From Chitinophagaceae bacterium (GTDB taxonomy: Bacteria > Bacteroidota > Bacteroidia > Chitinophagales > Chitinophagaceae), in contig JADJKL010000003.1 of assembly GCA_016706055.1 (NCBI GenBank), positions 372,001 through 436,000 on the forward strand: a DNA stretch of 64,000 nt, written 5' to 3'. Positions 43,701-52,610 of the stretch are shown one piece after another. The position numbers were made by a program, and so were the translations under genes. The notes under the pieces were generated by a model, which saw nothing but the letters and a program-made list of their open reading frames with translations, ran no database searches and was not told the origin of the DNA. The first letter of the stretch is position 1. The number at the start of each line of letters is the position of its first letter.

Positions 43701-44479
43701 AAGAAATTGTATGGAACAGGAATGATGAGATTGGAGATCTTGTAACCGAGTATAATAAAATGGTGACAAAACTTGGCGATAGTGCTGTGGCATTGGCAAA
43801 AAGTGAAAGGGAAGGAGCCTGGAGAGAAATGGCGAGACAGGTGGCGCATGAAATAAAGAACCCGTTAACGCCAATGAAACTTAGTATTCAGTATTTGCAA
43901 AAAGCAATTAATAATAATCAGCCGAATGTAAAAGAACTGTCTGGTAGTGTTGCAAATACGTTAGTGGAACAGATCGATCATCTGTCAAAAATCGCTGCAG
44001 ACTTTTCACAGTTTGCCAACATTGGCAACACCAATATTCAACTTTTTGATTTGCATGAAGTAATTCGGTCGTTAATTGATTTATATCAGCCAAATGAATT
44101 GGTAGAAATAAAATGGCTACCGGTAAATAATTCAGTAATGGTTAATCAAGATAAAACGCAAATGAACCGCCTCTTTACAAACCTTTTTATGAATGCGGTG
44201 CAGGCATGTCAGGAAAACGAAAGTTGTAGAATAGAAGTCACGGAGAAAGTTGATGGAGACAAATTATCTATAACCATAAATGATAATGGTGAAGGCATAC
44301 CAGAAGATATACAAGAGCGGATATTTATTCCAAATTTTACAACAAAATCTTCGGGAACAGGGCTTGGATTAGCAATGTGTCAAAGCATAGTTGAACAAGC
44401 TAAAGGAAGAATATGGTTTGAAACTAGCAAAGGAAATGGGTCTACATTTTTTGTAGAATTGCCTATTGTTGTTGATTGA
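40721..44479 (+). CDS. large membrane sensor histidine kinase (NtrY-like)
   Basis: 1252 residues, starting with GTG that overlaps the mazG stop. The N-terminal 500 residues hold a first sensor loop and a cluster of about eight to ten membrane segments. A second extracytoplasmic loop (about 495-715), another membrane pair, a third loop and a HAMP domain (NRITRSFAIISDKMKEVNLGKQNEEI, near 970-1020) follow. The H-box is REMARQVAHEIKNPLTPM (His near 1044), then ENLFMNAVQ-type N-box, DNGEGIP and GTGLGLAMCQSI. No response regulator is adjacent. The architecture is like Bacteroidota NtrY-type kinases that respond to envelope state. Confidence 0.9.
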   Translation: MKLSLLNILWRKYTILALSVLLFVLSLFFNTLYSNDSSVYKEVIKAEKYIAHNQEDFSIFLKDSLLISKLVAKKETLSEFEKVAAKRYGIFLYTINDFGDAGMKFWNEQIIVPTAELLSADDGEYFEKLSNGWYYVIKQTVKSKQGKLLSFAMIPIRSNFFIETEYLPETFLYSEVSNQRVRISEKPTEFGVKTINGKTLFYLDKKNSGAVPYNNKLTIVLRFCAVLLLLLFIQLFVESVARKKGAWKAIALLVFSLVSLRLVIYFFPLLLNLRQFEFFSPLVYGSNIVQRSLGDLFINVILFGWIILFAWSKLYDFRILPTSSIPKKVKWIIGLLALCLLVLSTFVLASVIRSLVADSKISFDVTNFFSLNLYTLAGFFILAGLSLSYYYLSQLLFRLVFPLLSGRDYLIYFAICIVGLIYLSIQSAAADVLFYLPVLIWLLGYTWLINRKGLLFKNIRINIAGILSWIFIFSVSISVIMLSQNKKVEWEKRKSIAEKLAVQTDPSSEMLMSIAIKYLDNDFLSENFYRFKDKQQSQILRDSIITGNYSGFLNKYDTRLYVYDSSGKGLDNEDPTSFESLNVIFTVQSKATTTPGLYYYETAYDKFNYIIRRDVVDSGDKKMGSFFIVSNLKSFSRDALFPELFRQSKGADPENSPIYSNAVYIRNRLISPVGNYPFATWLNESEIPKDEFKLKTNGDFDELWYRASKDKVVVIARKRETTIETITLFSYIFCAFLFLVALVQIIIYILKTGYNWKGIKKLLELNIRSQVHSTIIFISIFSFVVIGFATISFFISRNRQSNSEKLSRTMKIMVNEMEKKMADHNTFDDVIKVYDTVANNNLQKLVDDVSDIHGVDVNVYDLNGNLQVSSEANVYTKGVLSKKMEPRAFFHLDRMRQVQHVQEEKVGNFSYLSIYSPVRDQQGIVEAYVNIPYFTSRPELRQEISNFLVTIINLNAFIFLIAGLIALFITNRITRSFAIISDKMKEVNLGKQNEEIVWNRNDEIGDLVTEYNKMVTKLGDSAVALAKSEREGAWREMARQVAHEIKNPLTPMKLSIQYLQKAINNNQPNVKELSGSVANTLVEQIDHLSKIAADFSQFANIGNTNIQLFDLHEVIRSLIDLYQPNELVEIKWLPVNNSVMVNQDKTQMNRLFTNLFMNAVQACQENESCRIEVTEKVDGDKLSITINDNGEGIPEDIQERIFIPNFTTKSSGTGLGLAMCQSIVEQAKGRIWFETSKGNGSTFFVELPIVVD

Positions 44480-44545
44480 TTTTTTGCCAAATCCATGAAC
44501 CAACGATTGTTTTTCTACGTAACTTCCCTTTAAATACTCACTGTC

Positions 44546-47350
44546 ATGCGGAGGTTTATTTTAGTTATTTCAATATTTCATATTTCGTTTATAGTAATTG
44601 CACAGCAGTTTGGTGGAAATTCTCCGTCTACTAAGTGGAAACAAATTAATACGGATTCTGCAAGGGTCATTTTTCCGGTTGGGCTGGACAGCCAGGCACA
44701 ACGAGTAGCATCAATTGTTCATTACCTCGCTTCTGAAAAACCTGTTTCTTTAGGCAATCAACTAAAAAAAATAAGTATTGTTTTACAAAATCAAACAACA
44801 ATAGCAAATGGCTATGCACAATTAGGGCCATTCAGAAGTGAATTTTACATGACTCCTGACTTTAATAATTTTAATCAGGGCAGCATAGGCTGGTCAGACC
44901 AATTGGCATTGCATGAATACCGCCATATTCAGCAGTTTAATAATTTTAATAATGGATTGAGTAAGTTGATGAAAGTAGTGTCTGGCGAAGAAGGATACTC
45001 TTTAGCTATCAATGCAGCAATACCGGATTGGTTTTTTGAGGGTGATGCTGTTTATAACGAAACAGTATTATCAAAACAAGGAAGAGGAAGGCTTCCGCTT
45101 TTTTTAAATGCTTATCCTTCATTATGGCAAGCCGGAAAAAAATACTCTTGGATGAAATTGCGAAACGGCTCAATGAAAGATTATATTCCGAATCATTACA
45201 ACTTAGGCTATCTTTTGGTAAATTATGGCAGAGAGAAATATGGTGATGATTTCTGGACGAAAGTAACTACAGATGCCAGTGCTTATAAAGGGTTATTTTA
45301 TCCATTTCAAACAGCCATTAAAAAACATGCTGGAATAGATTACAAAACTTTTAGAGAAGAGGCATTTGAATATTATAAGAAGCAAACAGAAAGGACTTCA
45401 CAAGTAAGAGATGAATATGTGCAGCCGGTAAAAAAGAGTTATGTAACAAATTATTATTTCCCTTATACTGTCGGTACTGACTCATTAATTTATCGAACGA
45501 CCAGTTACCGCAATCGTCCGGCATTTTATTTAAAAGATGCAAAAGGCGAGCATCGGTTAAAGACAAGAGATATTGTTACAGATGAGCAGTTCTCTTACCG
45601 CAATCGAAAAATTGTTTACGCAGCATATGAATCAGATGCCCGTTGGGGATGGAAAGATTATAGTGTAATAAAATTGCTGGATGTACAAACAGGCAAACAG
45701 CAAACATTAACACATAAAACAAAATACTTTACTCCTGATATTTCTGAAGATGGAAGTTTAGTTGCTGCTGTACAATTTGATGAAAATGGAAAATCGGAAT
45801 TACATATTCTAAGTGCAAATGGTGGTAAAGTGCTTAACAGAATTCATTCCACTGAGATCAACTTATTTACTGATCCTAAATTTCTGGATGATAAAACGAT
45901 TGTTTCTGCCATACGATTAAATGACGGTAGAATGTATATTGCCAAAACAATGTTGCCAACTGGAGAAACTGTTCAGCTTACTTCTCCTTCTTTTAATGTA
46001 GTTGGAAATCCATGTGTTAGTAATGGGGTTATTTATTATACGGCAAGCTATGCTGGTAATGATGATGTTTTTGCATTGCGAATGAGTGACAATACAATTT
46101 TTAAAATAAGTGATGGCCCTTTGGGTAATTATAATGTAAACGTAGCAGGTGGAAAAATACCATGGTCATCATTTACAGCTGAAGGCTATCAGCTAAAGCA
46201 AATGGATGAGAAGGATATTAAATGGATTGAAATAAGCAAAGCAGTCGCTACTACATTAGATGTAAAATTTCAAACGGATACTAAGGCAGCTGTTGGCGAT
46301 GTATTAAACGGGAAAGCTTTGCAACGGCAATTTGCTGTAAGTGATTATAAGAAAAGTACAAAACTGATAAATCTCCATAGTTGGAGGCCAAACTATTCTG
46401 ATCCCATTTTTTCTTATTCAATATATGGTGAGAATGTGTTGAACACTTTGCAAACGGAATTTTATTATCAGTATAATCAGAATGATAGAACTAATGCCGT
46501 TGGAGTTAATGCAGTGTACGGTGCATTATTTCCTAATATTGTTCTCGGTACAGAATATACATTTGATCGAAGTACAGTAATTGGAAGCAGGCTGCGGCAA
46601 TGGAGTCAATTAGATTCAAGAATTGGATTAAGTATTCCATTGAACTTTGCCAGCGGACAAACCTATAAGAATTTTAATCTTTCCAGCTATTATGTGCTGC
46701 GCAATAATTTTAATAAAGGGTTTTATAAAGATTCGCTAGGTACCACCTCGTTTAGTTATTTGTTACACTCTTTATCATGGTCGCAACAAATACAAAGAGC
46801 TGTGCAACATATTTATCCAAGGTTTGCCTATTCTTTAAATGCAAGCCATCGTCATGCAATAACAACTGTAAAAGGTTCTCAGTTTATTGCAAACGGTTCT
46901 ATCTATGTGCCGGGATTTTTGTCAACACATAATTTGATTTTCACAGGCTCGTTTCAGCAAAGAGATACCTTGTCGCAACTGGTGTTCTCCGATCGTTTTG
47001 CTTATTCAAGAGGATATGAGGGAAGGTATTTTTCCAGAATGTGGCGGCTGTCTGCAAATTATCATTTGCCTTTATTATATCCGGATTGGGGGTTTGGGAA
47101 TATTTTATACTTGCAACGGATAAGAGCCAATGCTTTTTATGATTTTACTAAAGTATATTCTATAGATAAATCGCAAACAAGAAATCAGCGAAGTGTTGGT
47201 GGAGAAATTTTTATTGATACAAAGTGGTGGAATCAATATCCATTGACATTTGGATTTCGGGCAAGCCGCTTGTTAGATCAGGATCAATTTGATGGATATA
47301 AAGGAATGAGATATGAATTTGTATTGCCGGTAAGTTTGATACCGAGATAA
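44546..47350 (+). CDS. secreted HExxH metallopeptidase fused to TolB-like propeller and barrel-like C-terminus
   Basis: 934 residues with signal peptide (MRRFILVISIFHISFIVIA). The first third is a gluzincin-like peptidase: HEYRH near residue 127 and WFFEGDAVYNE near 165 (third ligand E). Residues about 290-560 show repeated strand motifs (FTPDISEDGSLVAAVQFDENGKSELHIL), like a TolB/WD40-type propeller. The last 330 residues alternate aromatic and polar (FEYQYNQNDRTNAVGVNAVY, YVLRNNFNKGFY) and end in an aromatic/arginine tail, as an outer-membrane barrel. It would be a cell-surface peptidase tethered by its own barrel. It follows the kinase after 66 bp. Confidence 0.78.
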   Translation: MRRFILVISIFHISFIVIAQQFGGNSPSTKWKQINTDSARVIFPVGLDSQAQRVASIVHYLASEKPVSLGNQLKKISIVLQNQTTIANGYAQLGPFRSEFYMTPDFNNFNQGSIGWSDQLALHEYRHIQQFNNFNNGLSKLMKVVSGEEGYSLAINAAIPDWFFEGDAVYNETVLSKQGRGRLPLFLNAYPSLWQAGKKYSWMKLRNGSMKDYIPNHYNLGYLLVNYGREKYGDDFWTKVTTDASAYKGLFYPFQTAIKKHAGIDYKTFREEAFEYYKKQTERTSQVRDEYVQPVKKSYVTNYYFPYTVGTDSLIYRTTSYRNRPAFYLKDAKGEHRLKTRDIVTDEQFSYRNRKIVYAAYESDARWGWKDYSVIKLLDVQTGKQQTLTHKTKYFTPDISEDGSLVAAVQFDENGKSELHILSANGGKVLNRIHSTEINLFTDPKFLDDKTIVSAIRLNDGRMYIAKTMLPTGETVQLTSPSFNVVGNPCVSNGVIYYTASYAGNDDVFALRMSDNTIFKISDGPLGNYNVNVAGGKIPWSSFTAEGYQLKQMDEKDIKWIEISKAVATTLDVKFQTDTKAAVGDVLNGKALQRQFAVSDYKKSTKLINLHSWRPNYSDPIFSYSIYGENVLNTLQTEFYYQYNQNDRTNAVGVNAVYGALFPNIVLGTEYTFDRSTVIGSRLRQWSQLDSRIGLSIPLNFASGQTYKNFNLSSYYVLRNNFNKGFYKDSLGTTSFSYLLHSLSWSQQIQRAVQHIYPRFAYSLNASHRHAITTVKGSQFIANGSIYVPGFLSTHNLIFTGSFQQRDTLSQLVFSDRFAYSRGYEGRYFSRMWRLSANYHLPLLYPDWGFGNILYLQRIRANAFYDFTKVYSIDKSQTRNQRSVGGEIFIDTKWWNQYPLTFGFRASRLLDQDQFDGYKGMRYEFVLPVSLIPR

Positions 47351-47371
47351 ATACAAATCCATATCTCTAAA

Positions 47372-49990
47372 TTATATGGAGGTCAAGCTTTCTTCTATTA
47401 CTTTAATTTTTTCTTCCGCATCTGCTTTTTTCTTTCTTTCTATTTCTATTACTTCAGGCTTTGCATTCTGGACAAATTTTTCATTGCTGAGCTTTTTGTC
47501 AACTGAAATAAGAAAGCCTTTCAGGTAATCCAGGTCTTTTTGTAATTGTTGCTTTTGGGAACTGGTGTCAAGTTCTGTAGTCGTCTCAATAAAGATTTTA
47601 TCTTTTTGTACAACAACAGTTATGCTATTGGTGATATTGTCTGATGTATAACTAATAGATTCTGCATTTACCTGTTTCAATAAAATGTTTTCAATGGCAG
47701 CGTACACATTTTTATTTTCAGATTGAATATGCAGCTTGATTGTATCCTTCGGTTTTAATTGATTCTTGTTTCTTGCATCACGGATAGCTGTAATAACTTC
47801 TTTGAGGAAAGTAGCATCTGACAGAATAGAGGGTACTGTATTTTTTACAGCAGGATATTGCTTTACCGTCAGGTCGTCTTTTCTTTCTTTTAACTGATGA
47901 TAAATTTCTTCTGTAACAAATGGCATGAAGGGATGTAGCAATTGCATTAACTCTTCAAAGTAAATGAGTGTCTTTTCATAAACTGCCTTATCAATCGGCT
48001 GTTCAAATCCCGGCTTTACCCATTCCAGATACCAGCTACAGAAATCATCCCAAATAAGTGAATAGATAGTTTTTAAAGCAGCACTTAAATTGAAATCTTT
48101 AAATTGATTGTCTAATTCAGTTCTTACTTCATTCAATCTATTCTCAAACCAGTCAACTGCAAAACTCCTGACTCCTGACTCCTGACTTCCGACTCGACCT
48201 TCCCACATTTTTATCAACTTTAATGCATTCCACATTTTATTGATAAAAAAACGTCCTTGCTCATTACCTGCCTGATCCCACATTAAATCATTTCCTGCCG
48301 GAGAAGAAATCATAATGCCAAAACGAACAGCATCGGCACCATCTTTTTCAATCATTTGCAATAAATCAGGAGAGTTGCCTAATTGCTTAGCCATTTTTCT
48401 TCCCTGCTTATCCCGAACTATTCCGGTAAAATAAACTTCGTTAAAAGGTTTTTCACCTTTGTATTCAAAGCCCGCCATTATCATTCTGGCAACCCAGAAG
48501 AAAATGATTTCGGGTGCCGTTACTATTGTATTAGTAGGATAGTAGTAATTAACTTCTTTGTTGTTTGGGTTGCTATAACCTTTAAACACTTCAAAAGGCC
48601 ATAACCAACTGGAGAACCAGGTGTCTAAGCAATCTTCATCTTGTTTTAATTGGGCATCAGCAATTGAGAATTGCTCGTTGAACATTTTCTTTGCTTCTTC
48701 TTCTGTTGCTGCTACAACAAACCTTCCTTCACTATCGTACCATGCAGGTATTCTATGTCCCCACCAAAGCTGACGGCTTATGCACCAGTCTTTAATATTT
48801 TCCATCCAATGGCGATATAAGTTCTTAAACTTAGCAGGATAGAATTTTATTTCATCATCATTAACTGATGTTAGTGCAGGCCCGGATATTTTTTTCATAT
48901 CCACCCACCATTGCAAGGATAATCTTGGTTCTACTACTTCGTTTGTTCTTTCAGAATATCCAACTTCGCTGGTATAGTCTTCTGTTTTTAGTAGGAAACC
49001 TTTTTCTTCTAATTCAATTGCAATTTTCTTTCTTGCTGCAAAACGATCTTCGCCAATATAAATTTGTGCTTCGGCATTCAGTGTCCCATCTTCATTAAAT
49101 ATATCTACAACTTCAAGATTATGTTTTTGCCCAAGTTGATTATCATTCATATCATGGGCAGGAGTTACTTTCAATGCTCCTGTACCAAAATCCATTGTTA
49201 CATATTCATCTGTAATAATGGGAATTCTCCGGTTTATTAAAGGAACAAAAGCAAATTTGCCATGCAAATGTTTGTATCGTTCATCGTCAGGATGTACACA
49301 AATGGCAGTGTCACCCATTATTGTTTCGGGTCTTACTGTAGCAATGCTGATGTACTCTTCTTTATCAACATCTAATTTATATTTTAAGTGATAAAGTTTT
49401 TGCTGTGTTTCTTTTCGTATTACTTCTTCATCACTCAAAGCAGTTTTTGCCTTTACATCCCAGTTTATCATCCGCTTGCCACGGTAGATAAATCCTTTAT
49501 TATGTAAATCGATAAAAACATTAATTACTGATTGGTAATAATCAGGATCCATAGTAAAACTGGTACGATCCCAATCAAGGCTGCAACCCATTTTCTTTAA
49601 CTGCTGCAAAATGATGCCACCATATTTTTCTTTCCATTCCCAGGCATATTTTAAAAAGTCTTCTCTGCTAAGCGATGATTTTGCAATTCCTCTTTCCCTG
49701 AGCATCTGTACCACTTTTGCTTCAGTTGCAATTGATGCATGGTCTGTTCCCGGCACCCAGCAGGCATTTTTTCCCTGCATTCTTGCACGGCGGATAAGAA
49801 TATCTTGTATTGTATTATTAAGGCAATGCCCCATATGCAACACACCTGTTACATTGGGCGGAGGAATAACAATAGTGTAAGGCTCACGGTCATCCGGCTC
49901 ACTATGAAAGTAATTTTTATCGAGCCAATGCTGATACCATTTTTGTTCTGTAGATTGATGATCGAAGTTTTTGCTCAGTTCCATACCCAT
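47372..49990 (-). CDS. valS: valine--tRNA ligase
   Basis: 872 residues, normal for ValS. It charges tRNA-Val and edits misactivated threonine. The HIGH motif is PPPNVTGVLHMGHCLNN near residue 44-55; the editing domain (ATVRPETIMGDTA) is in the middle. The KMSKS loop reads GRKMAKQLGNSPD near 533, with Ala and Gln where Ser is usual. A coiled-coil tRNA-binding arm ends the protein (LQKDLDYLKGFLISVDKKL). An insert (VGSQESGVRSFA, about residues 598-609) is coded by heptamer DNA repeats between the catalytic and anticodon-binding domains. The start at 49990 could also be the ATG two codons later. Confidence 0.96.
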   Translation of the reverse strand: MGMELSKNFDHQSTEQKWYQHWLDKNYFHSEPDDREPYTIVIPPPNVTGVLHMGHCLNNTIQDILIRRARMQGKNACWVPGTDHASIATEAKVVQMLRERGIAKSSLSREDFLKYAWEWKEKYGGIILQQLKKMGCSLDWDRTSFTMDPDYYQSVINVFIDLHNKGFIYRGKRMINWDVKAKTALSDEEVIRKETQQKLYHLKYKLDVDKEEYISIATVRPETIMGDTAICVHPDDERYKHLHGKFAFVPLINRRIPIITDEYVTMDFGTGALKVTPAHDMNDNQLGQKHNLEVVDIFNEDGTLNAEAQIYIGEDRFAARKKIAIELEEKGFLLKTEDYTSEVGYSERTNEVVEPRLSLQWWVDMKKISGPALTSVNDDEIKFYPAKFKNLYRHWMENIKDWCISRQLWWGHRIPAWYDSEGRFVVAATEEEAKKMFNEQFSIADAQLKQDEDCLDTWFSSWLWPFEVFKGYSNPNNKEVNYYYPTNTIVTAPEIIFFWVARMIMAGFEYKGEKPFNEVYFTGIVRDKQGRKMAKQLGNSPDLLQMIEKDGADAVRFGIMISSPAGNDLMWDQAGNEQGRFFINKMWNALKLIKMWEGRVGSQESGVRSFAVDWFENRLNEVRTELDNQFKDFNLSAALKTIYSLIWDDFCSWYLEWVKPGFEQPIDKAVYEKTLIYFEELMQLLHPFMPFVTEEIYHQLKERKDDLTVKQYPAVKNTVPSILSDATFLKEVITAIRDARNKNQLKPKDTIKLHIQSENKNVYAAIENILLKQVNAESISYTSDNITNSITVVVQKDKIFIETTTELDTSSQKQQLQKDLDYLKGFLISVDKKLSNEKFVQNAKPEVIEIERKKKADAEEKIKVIEESLTSI
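48165..48192 (-). repeat. in-frame heptamer tandem repeat inside valS
   Basis: CTCCTGA three times followed by CTTCCGA and a fifth partial unit (CTCGACC) on the plus strand. On the coding strand this is TCAGGAG-type units. Translated, it gives GSQESGVRS. The reading frame of valS is intact through it. Confidence 0.8.
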
Positions 49991-50191
49991 TCACTCGCTG
50001 CTTTATTTTTTTGAATCAGATACCCTCCAATTCTATGCAGCTAAGGCGGCAAATTTACCGGGTTTTGCGTAGATAGCGAAACGTTTAGCCTGAAGATGAA
50101 AACGTTTATGCGGCTAATGGCATAAACTTTCTATATTCGCAATGACCCAGCTGAGAATTAGTTATGGTCAAAAATATTTTAAAAATCAAAT

Positions 50192-50923
50192 ATGAAAAGA
50201 GAGTTATCATCCTGGTTTAGCCCGTCTTTAAACAAGGAAATGCCAATTGCCGCTTATGGTGATTATGGGTTTGCCCTTTTGCTGATACCTACTGCAGCTG
50301 CTGATTATCTTGAGTATGAACGTTTTCAATTGATGGATCATTTAGCTCCATTTATAGATAGCGGAAAAGTGAGAGTATTTTCAATCGATAGTATAAATAA
50401 TGAGAGCTGGCTAAATAATGAAATGGATCCTAAGCATAAATCAATGCGTCAACAAGCATGGAATAGTTATGTGTTTGACGAGGTAATTCCATTTATCCGC
50501 ACTAACACAAGTCAGGAAACTCCGATAATTACTTGTGGAGCCTCATTTGGTGCACTGCATAGCATGAACCTTTTTTTAAAGCGGCCTGATTTGATAAATG
50601 GAGTAATTGCCATGAGTGGCGTTTACGATTTATCAGAATATACAAAAGGATATTTTGATGATGATGCCTATTTCAATAGCCCATGGCATTATATGCAGAA
50701 TCTTACCGACAATAATATGCTGGAGCAAATAAGACAAAGCAAGCATATCCATATTCTCAGTGGTAGCGGTAATTATGAAGATCCTGCTGCCAGCGGCAAA
50801 TTTGCGAAAGTGCTATACGATAAAGGGATCTGGTACGAACTTGATATTTGGGGAGCGGATTGGCCGCATGACTGGAACACCTGGCGGGAAATGTTGCCTA
50901 AATATCTTGAAACAAGGTTTTGA
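50192..50923 (+). CDS. esterase family protein (alpha/beta hydrolase)
   Basis: 243 residues, no signal peptide. The nucleophile elbow is ITCGASFGALHSMNLF (GxSxG, Ser near residue 118), an aspartate region follows in LSGSGNYEDP, and the catalytic histidine is in ADWPHDWNTW near 230. The layout is that of the esterase D/Fes-type family (PF00756). It hydrolyses an ester of unknown nature in the cytoplasm. Monocistronic, convergent with aat. Confidence 0.85.
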   Translation: MKRELSSWFSPSLNKEMPIAAYGDYGFALLLIPTAAADYLEYERFQLMDHLAPFIDSGKVRVFSIDSINNESWLNNEMDPKHKSMRQQAWNSYVFDEVIPFIRTNTSQETPIITCGASFGALHSMNLFLKRPDLINGVIAMSGVYDLSEYTKGYFDDDAYFNSPWHYMQNLTDNNMLEQIRQSKHIHILSGSGNYEDPAASGKFAKVLYDKGIWYELDIWGADWPHDWNTWREMLPKYLETRF

Positions 50924-50937
50924 TTTCTATGGTTGAT

Positions 50938-51594
50938 TTAATCGGGAACCAAATCATTTAACTTCTTAATGAAATCTTCCCGGTCAATCATTTTTGCGCC
51001 AAGACTTTCTAGGTATTCTGTGTACACCTGACAATCAATTAAGGCAACACCTTCATTTTTTAAATATTGTACATATCGGATGAAAGCATAGCGGGATGCA
51101 TGACTGGCTTTACTAAACATACTTTCTCCAAAAAACACTTTTCCTAAACGGATGCCATAAAGGCCGCCAACCAGTTTATTATCTTTCCAAACTTCGGCAC
51201 TATGGGCATAACCAAGCTCATGTAATTTACAGTAAGCATTTTCCACTTCATCTGTAATCCATGTTCCTTCCTGTCCCGGACGTTTTATTTCTTTACATTG
51301 ATTAATTACATCCTTAAAAGCTTCGTTAATGGTAAATTCAAATTCATTTCTTTCCAATAAAGGTTTGATTGTCTTGTTGATTTTTAATTCATGAGGAAGA
51401 AGAATAAAACGAGGATTGGGACACCACCATAAAATGTCTTCGCCTTCATACCAGGGAAAGATTCCGCTTTTGTAAGCCAATAATAAACGTTTGGTAGAAA
51501 GGTCGCCGCCTAAAGCTAAAAGGCCATCGGGTTCTGCAAGATGTACAGGTGGAAATTTCAATTCTGCATCGAGGGCAAATAAAGGCATTGGCAA
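50938..51594 (-). CDS. aat: leucyl/phenylalanyl-tRNA--protein transferase
   Basis: 218 residues. Aat adds Leu or Phe from charged tRNA to the N-terminus of proteins that begin with Arg or Lys, creating a degradation signal. FPPVHLAEPDGLLALGGDLSTKRLLLAYKSGIFPWYEG and WWCPNPRFIL match the N-terminal motifs. HSAEVWKDNKLVGGLYGIRLGKVFFGESMFSKASHASRYAF is the core. It lies 9 bp downstream of clpS, the adaptor that reads this signal, so the two form an N-degron operon. Confidence 0.96.
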   Translation of the reverse strand: MPMPLFALDAELKFPPVHLAEPDGLLALGGDLSTKRLLLAYKSGIFPWYEGEDILWWCPNPRFILLPHELKINKTIKPLLERNEFEFTINEAFKDVINQCKEIKRPGQEGTWITDEVENAYCKLHELGYAHSAEVWKDNKLVGGLYGIRLGKVFFGESMFSKASHASRYAFIRYVQYLKNEGVALIDCQVYTEYLESLGAKMIDREDFIKKLNDLVPD

Positions 51595-51603
51595 AGATGT
51601 AGA

Positions 51604-51906
51604 TTATCCTGCTAAAACTTCTACAGTAGCATTAATACCTCTTTCAGTTATAGCATCGCATAATGGCTTCAAATCATCAAAAGAGCCATTTTTTACAGCA
51701 TACTTTCCGCTGTGATGAATAATATAAGAGCATTGCTCTGCCTGTTCGAAAGAGTGGCCGCAAACCTCCATCAAAGTTTCAATTACCCACTCAAAAGTGT
51801 TTACTTCATCATTCCAGACAACAAGATGGCATGGATCTTCTGTTAAAGTAAGTGTATCCACATCAGCTTGCTCATCAGTGTTTGTATTGTATGTAGAATT
51901 TATCAT
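51604..51906 (-). CDS. clpS: ATP-dependent Clp protease adaptor ClpS
   Basis: 100 residues from ATG 51906 (TTG at 51915 gives three more residues). ClpS binds N-degron residues and delivers substrates to ClpA/ClpC with ClpP. The flexible N-terminal arm is followed by the core CHLVVWNDEVNTFEWVIETLMEVCGHSFEQAEQCSYIIHHSGKYAV; the binding-pocket region is VVWNDEVNTFEWV, with the Asn-Asp pair and downstream HHSGK. It is the first gene of clpS-aat, an arrangement that ties substrate tagging to recognition. Confidence 0.95.
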   Translation of the reverse strand: MINSTYNTNTDEQADVDTLTLTEDPCHLVVWNDEVNTFEWVIETLMEVCGHSFEQAEQCSYIIHHSGKYAVKNGSFDDLKPLCDAITERGINATVEVLAG

Positions 51907-52064
51907 TAATGACAAAAATAAAAAATAATTAGCAGAAATAATGCTATAACCCTGTCTCAGGTTTTTGCTATCCGGAAAAATAGCGGATGATTTGCCTGCT
52001 TTTACTATATTATAGTATTGCTCAGACCATTATCTTTGCCGCTCTTTAAAAAGATTAACCCATT

Positions 52065-52526
52065 ATGGCTTTATTAGAAAAGAAAATTGAGATTAAGTTA
52101 TCACAATTGCCTAACGCAGGCAATGGATTGTTTGCGACAGAATTTATTCCAAAGAATACACGGATAGTAGAATATAAAGGAAAGATAACTACCTGGAAAG
52201 AGGTGGATGATAACGATGGAAATAATGGTTACATCTATTATGTAAAACGTCATCATGTTATTGATGCAAGCGGACACCCCTCAGCATTGGCCAGATATGC
52301 TAATGATGCAAAAGGATTACAAAGAGTAAAGGGAATAAAAAACAATTCAGAATATGTAGAGGAAGGGTTAAAAGTTTTTATAGAAGCAAAAAGGGATATT
52401 CCTGCCGGTGAAGAGATACTGGTTGAATACGGTAAAGAATATTGGGACGTCATTCGTCACAATCATAAAGTAGAAGAAGATCGTAAAAGACTTCGGGAGC
52501 AAAAAAATAAAAAAGTGCTTGCTTAG
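52065..52526 (+). CDS. SET domain protein lysine methyltransferase-like
   Basis: 153 residues, just a SET domain. GNGLFATEFIPKNTRIVEYKGK is the N-terminal SET segment, YYVKRHHVIDASGHPSALARYANDAKG holds the NHxC-like region (here ARYANDA, without the usual Cys), and PAGEEILVEYGKEYWD is the C-terminal ELxxDY-like motif with catalytic Tyr. It would methylate a protein lysine with SAM. The lysine-rich tail (RKRLREQKNKKV) may bind nucleic acid. Bacterial SET proteins are usually of unknown target. Monocistronic. Confidence 0.85.
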   Translation: MALLEKKIEIKLSQLPNAGNGLFATEFIPKNTRIVEYKGKITTWKEVDDNDGNNGYIYYVKRHHVIDASGHPSALARYANDAKGLQRVKGIKNNSEYVEEGLKVFIEAKRDIPAGEEILVEYGKEYWDVIRHNHKVEEDRKRLREQKNKKVLA

Positions 52527-52610
52527 TCTGTAAGTTTTTTAGTCAGACATTCATTGTCCAGAATTATTTCTTTTTTAAATCCCATTTTAAACAAAAATTT
52601 CTCATGTTGC

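Noticed and set aside
48165..48199. CRISPR-like or regulatory repeat
   Set aside because: Units are 7 bases with no spacers, so this is a simple tandem repeat; no CRISPR array is present in the window.
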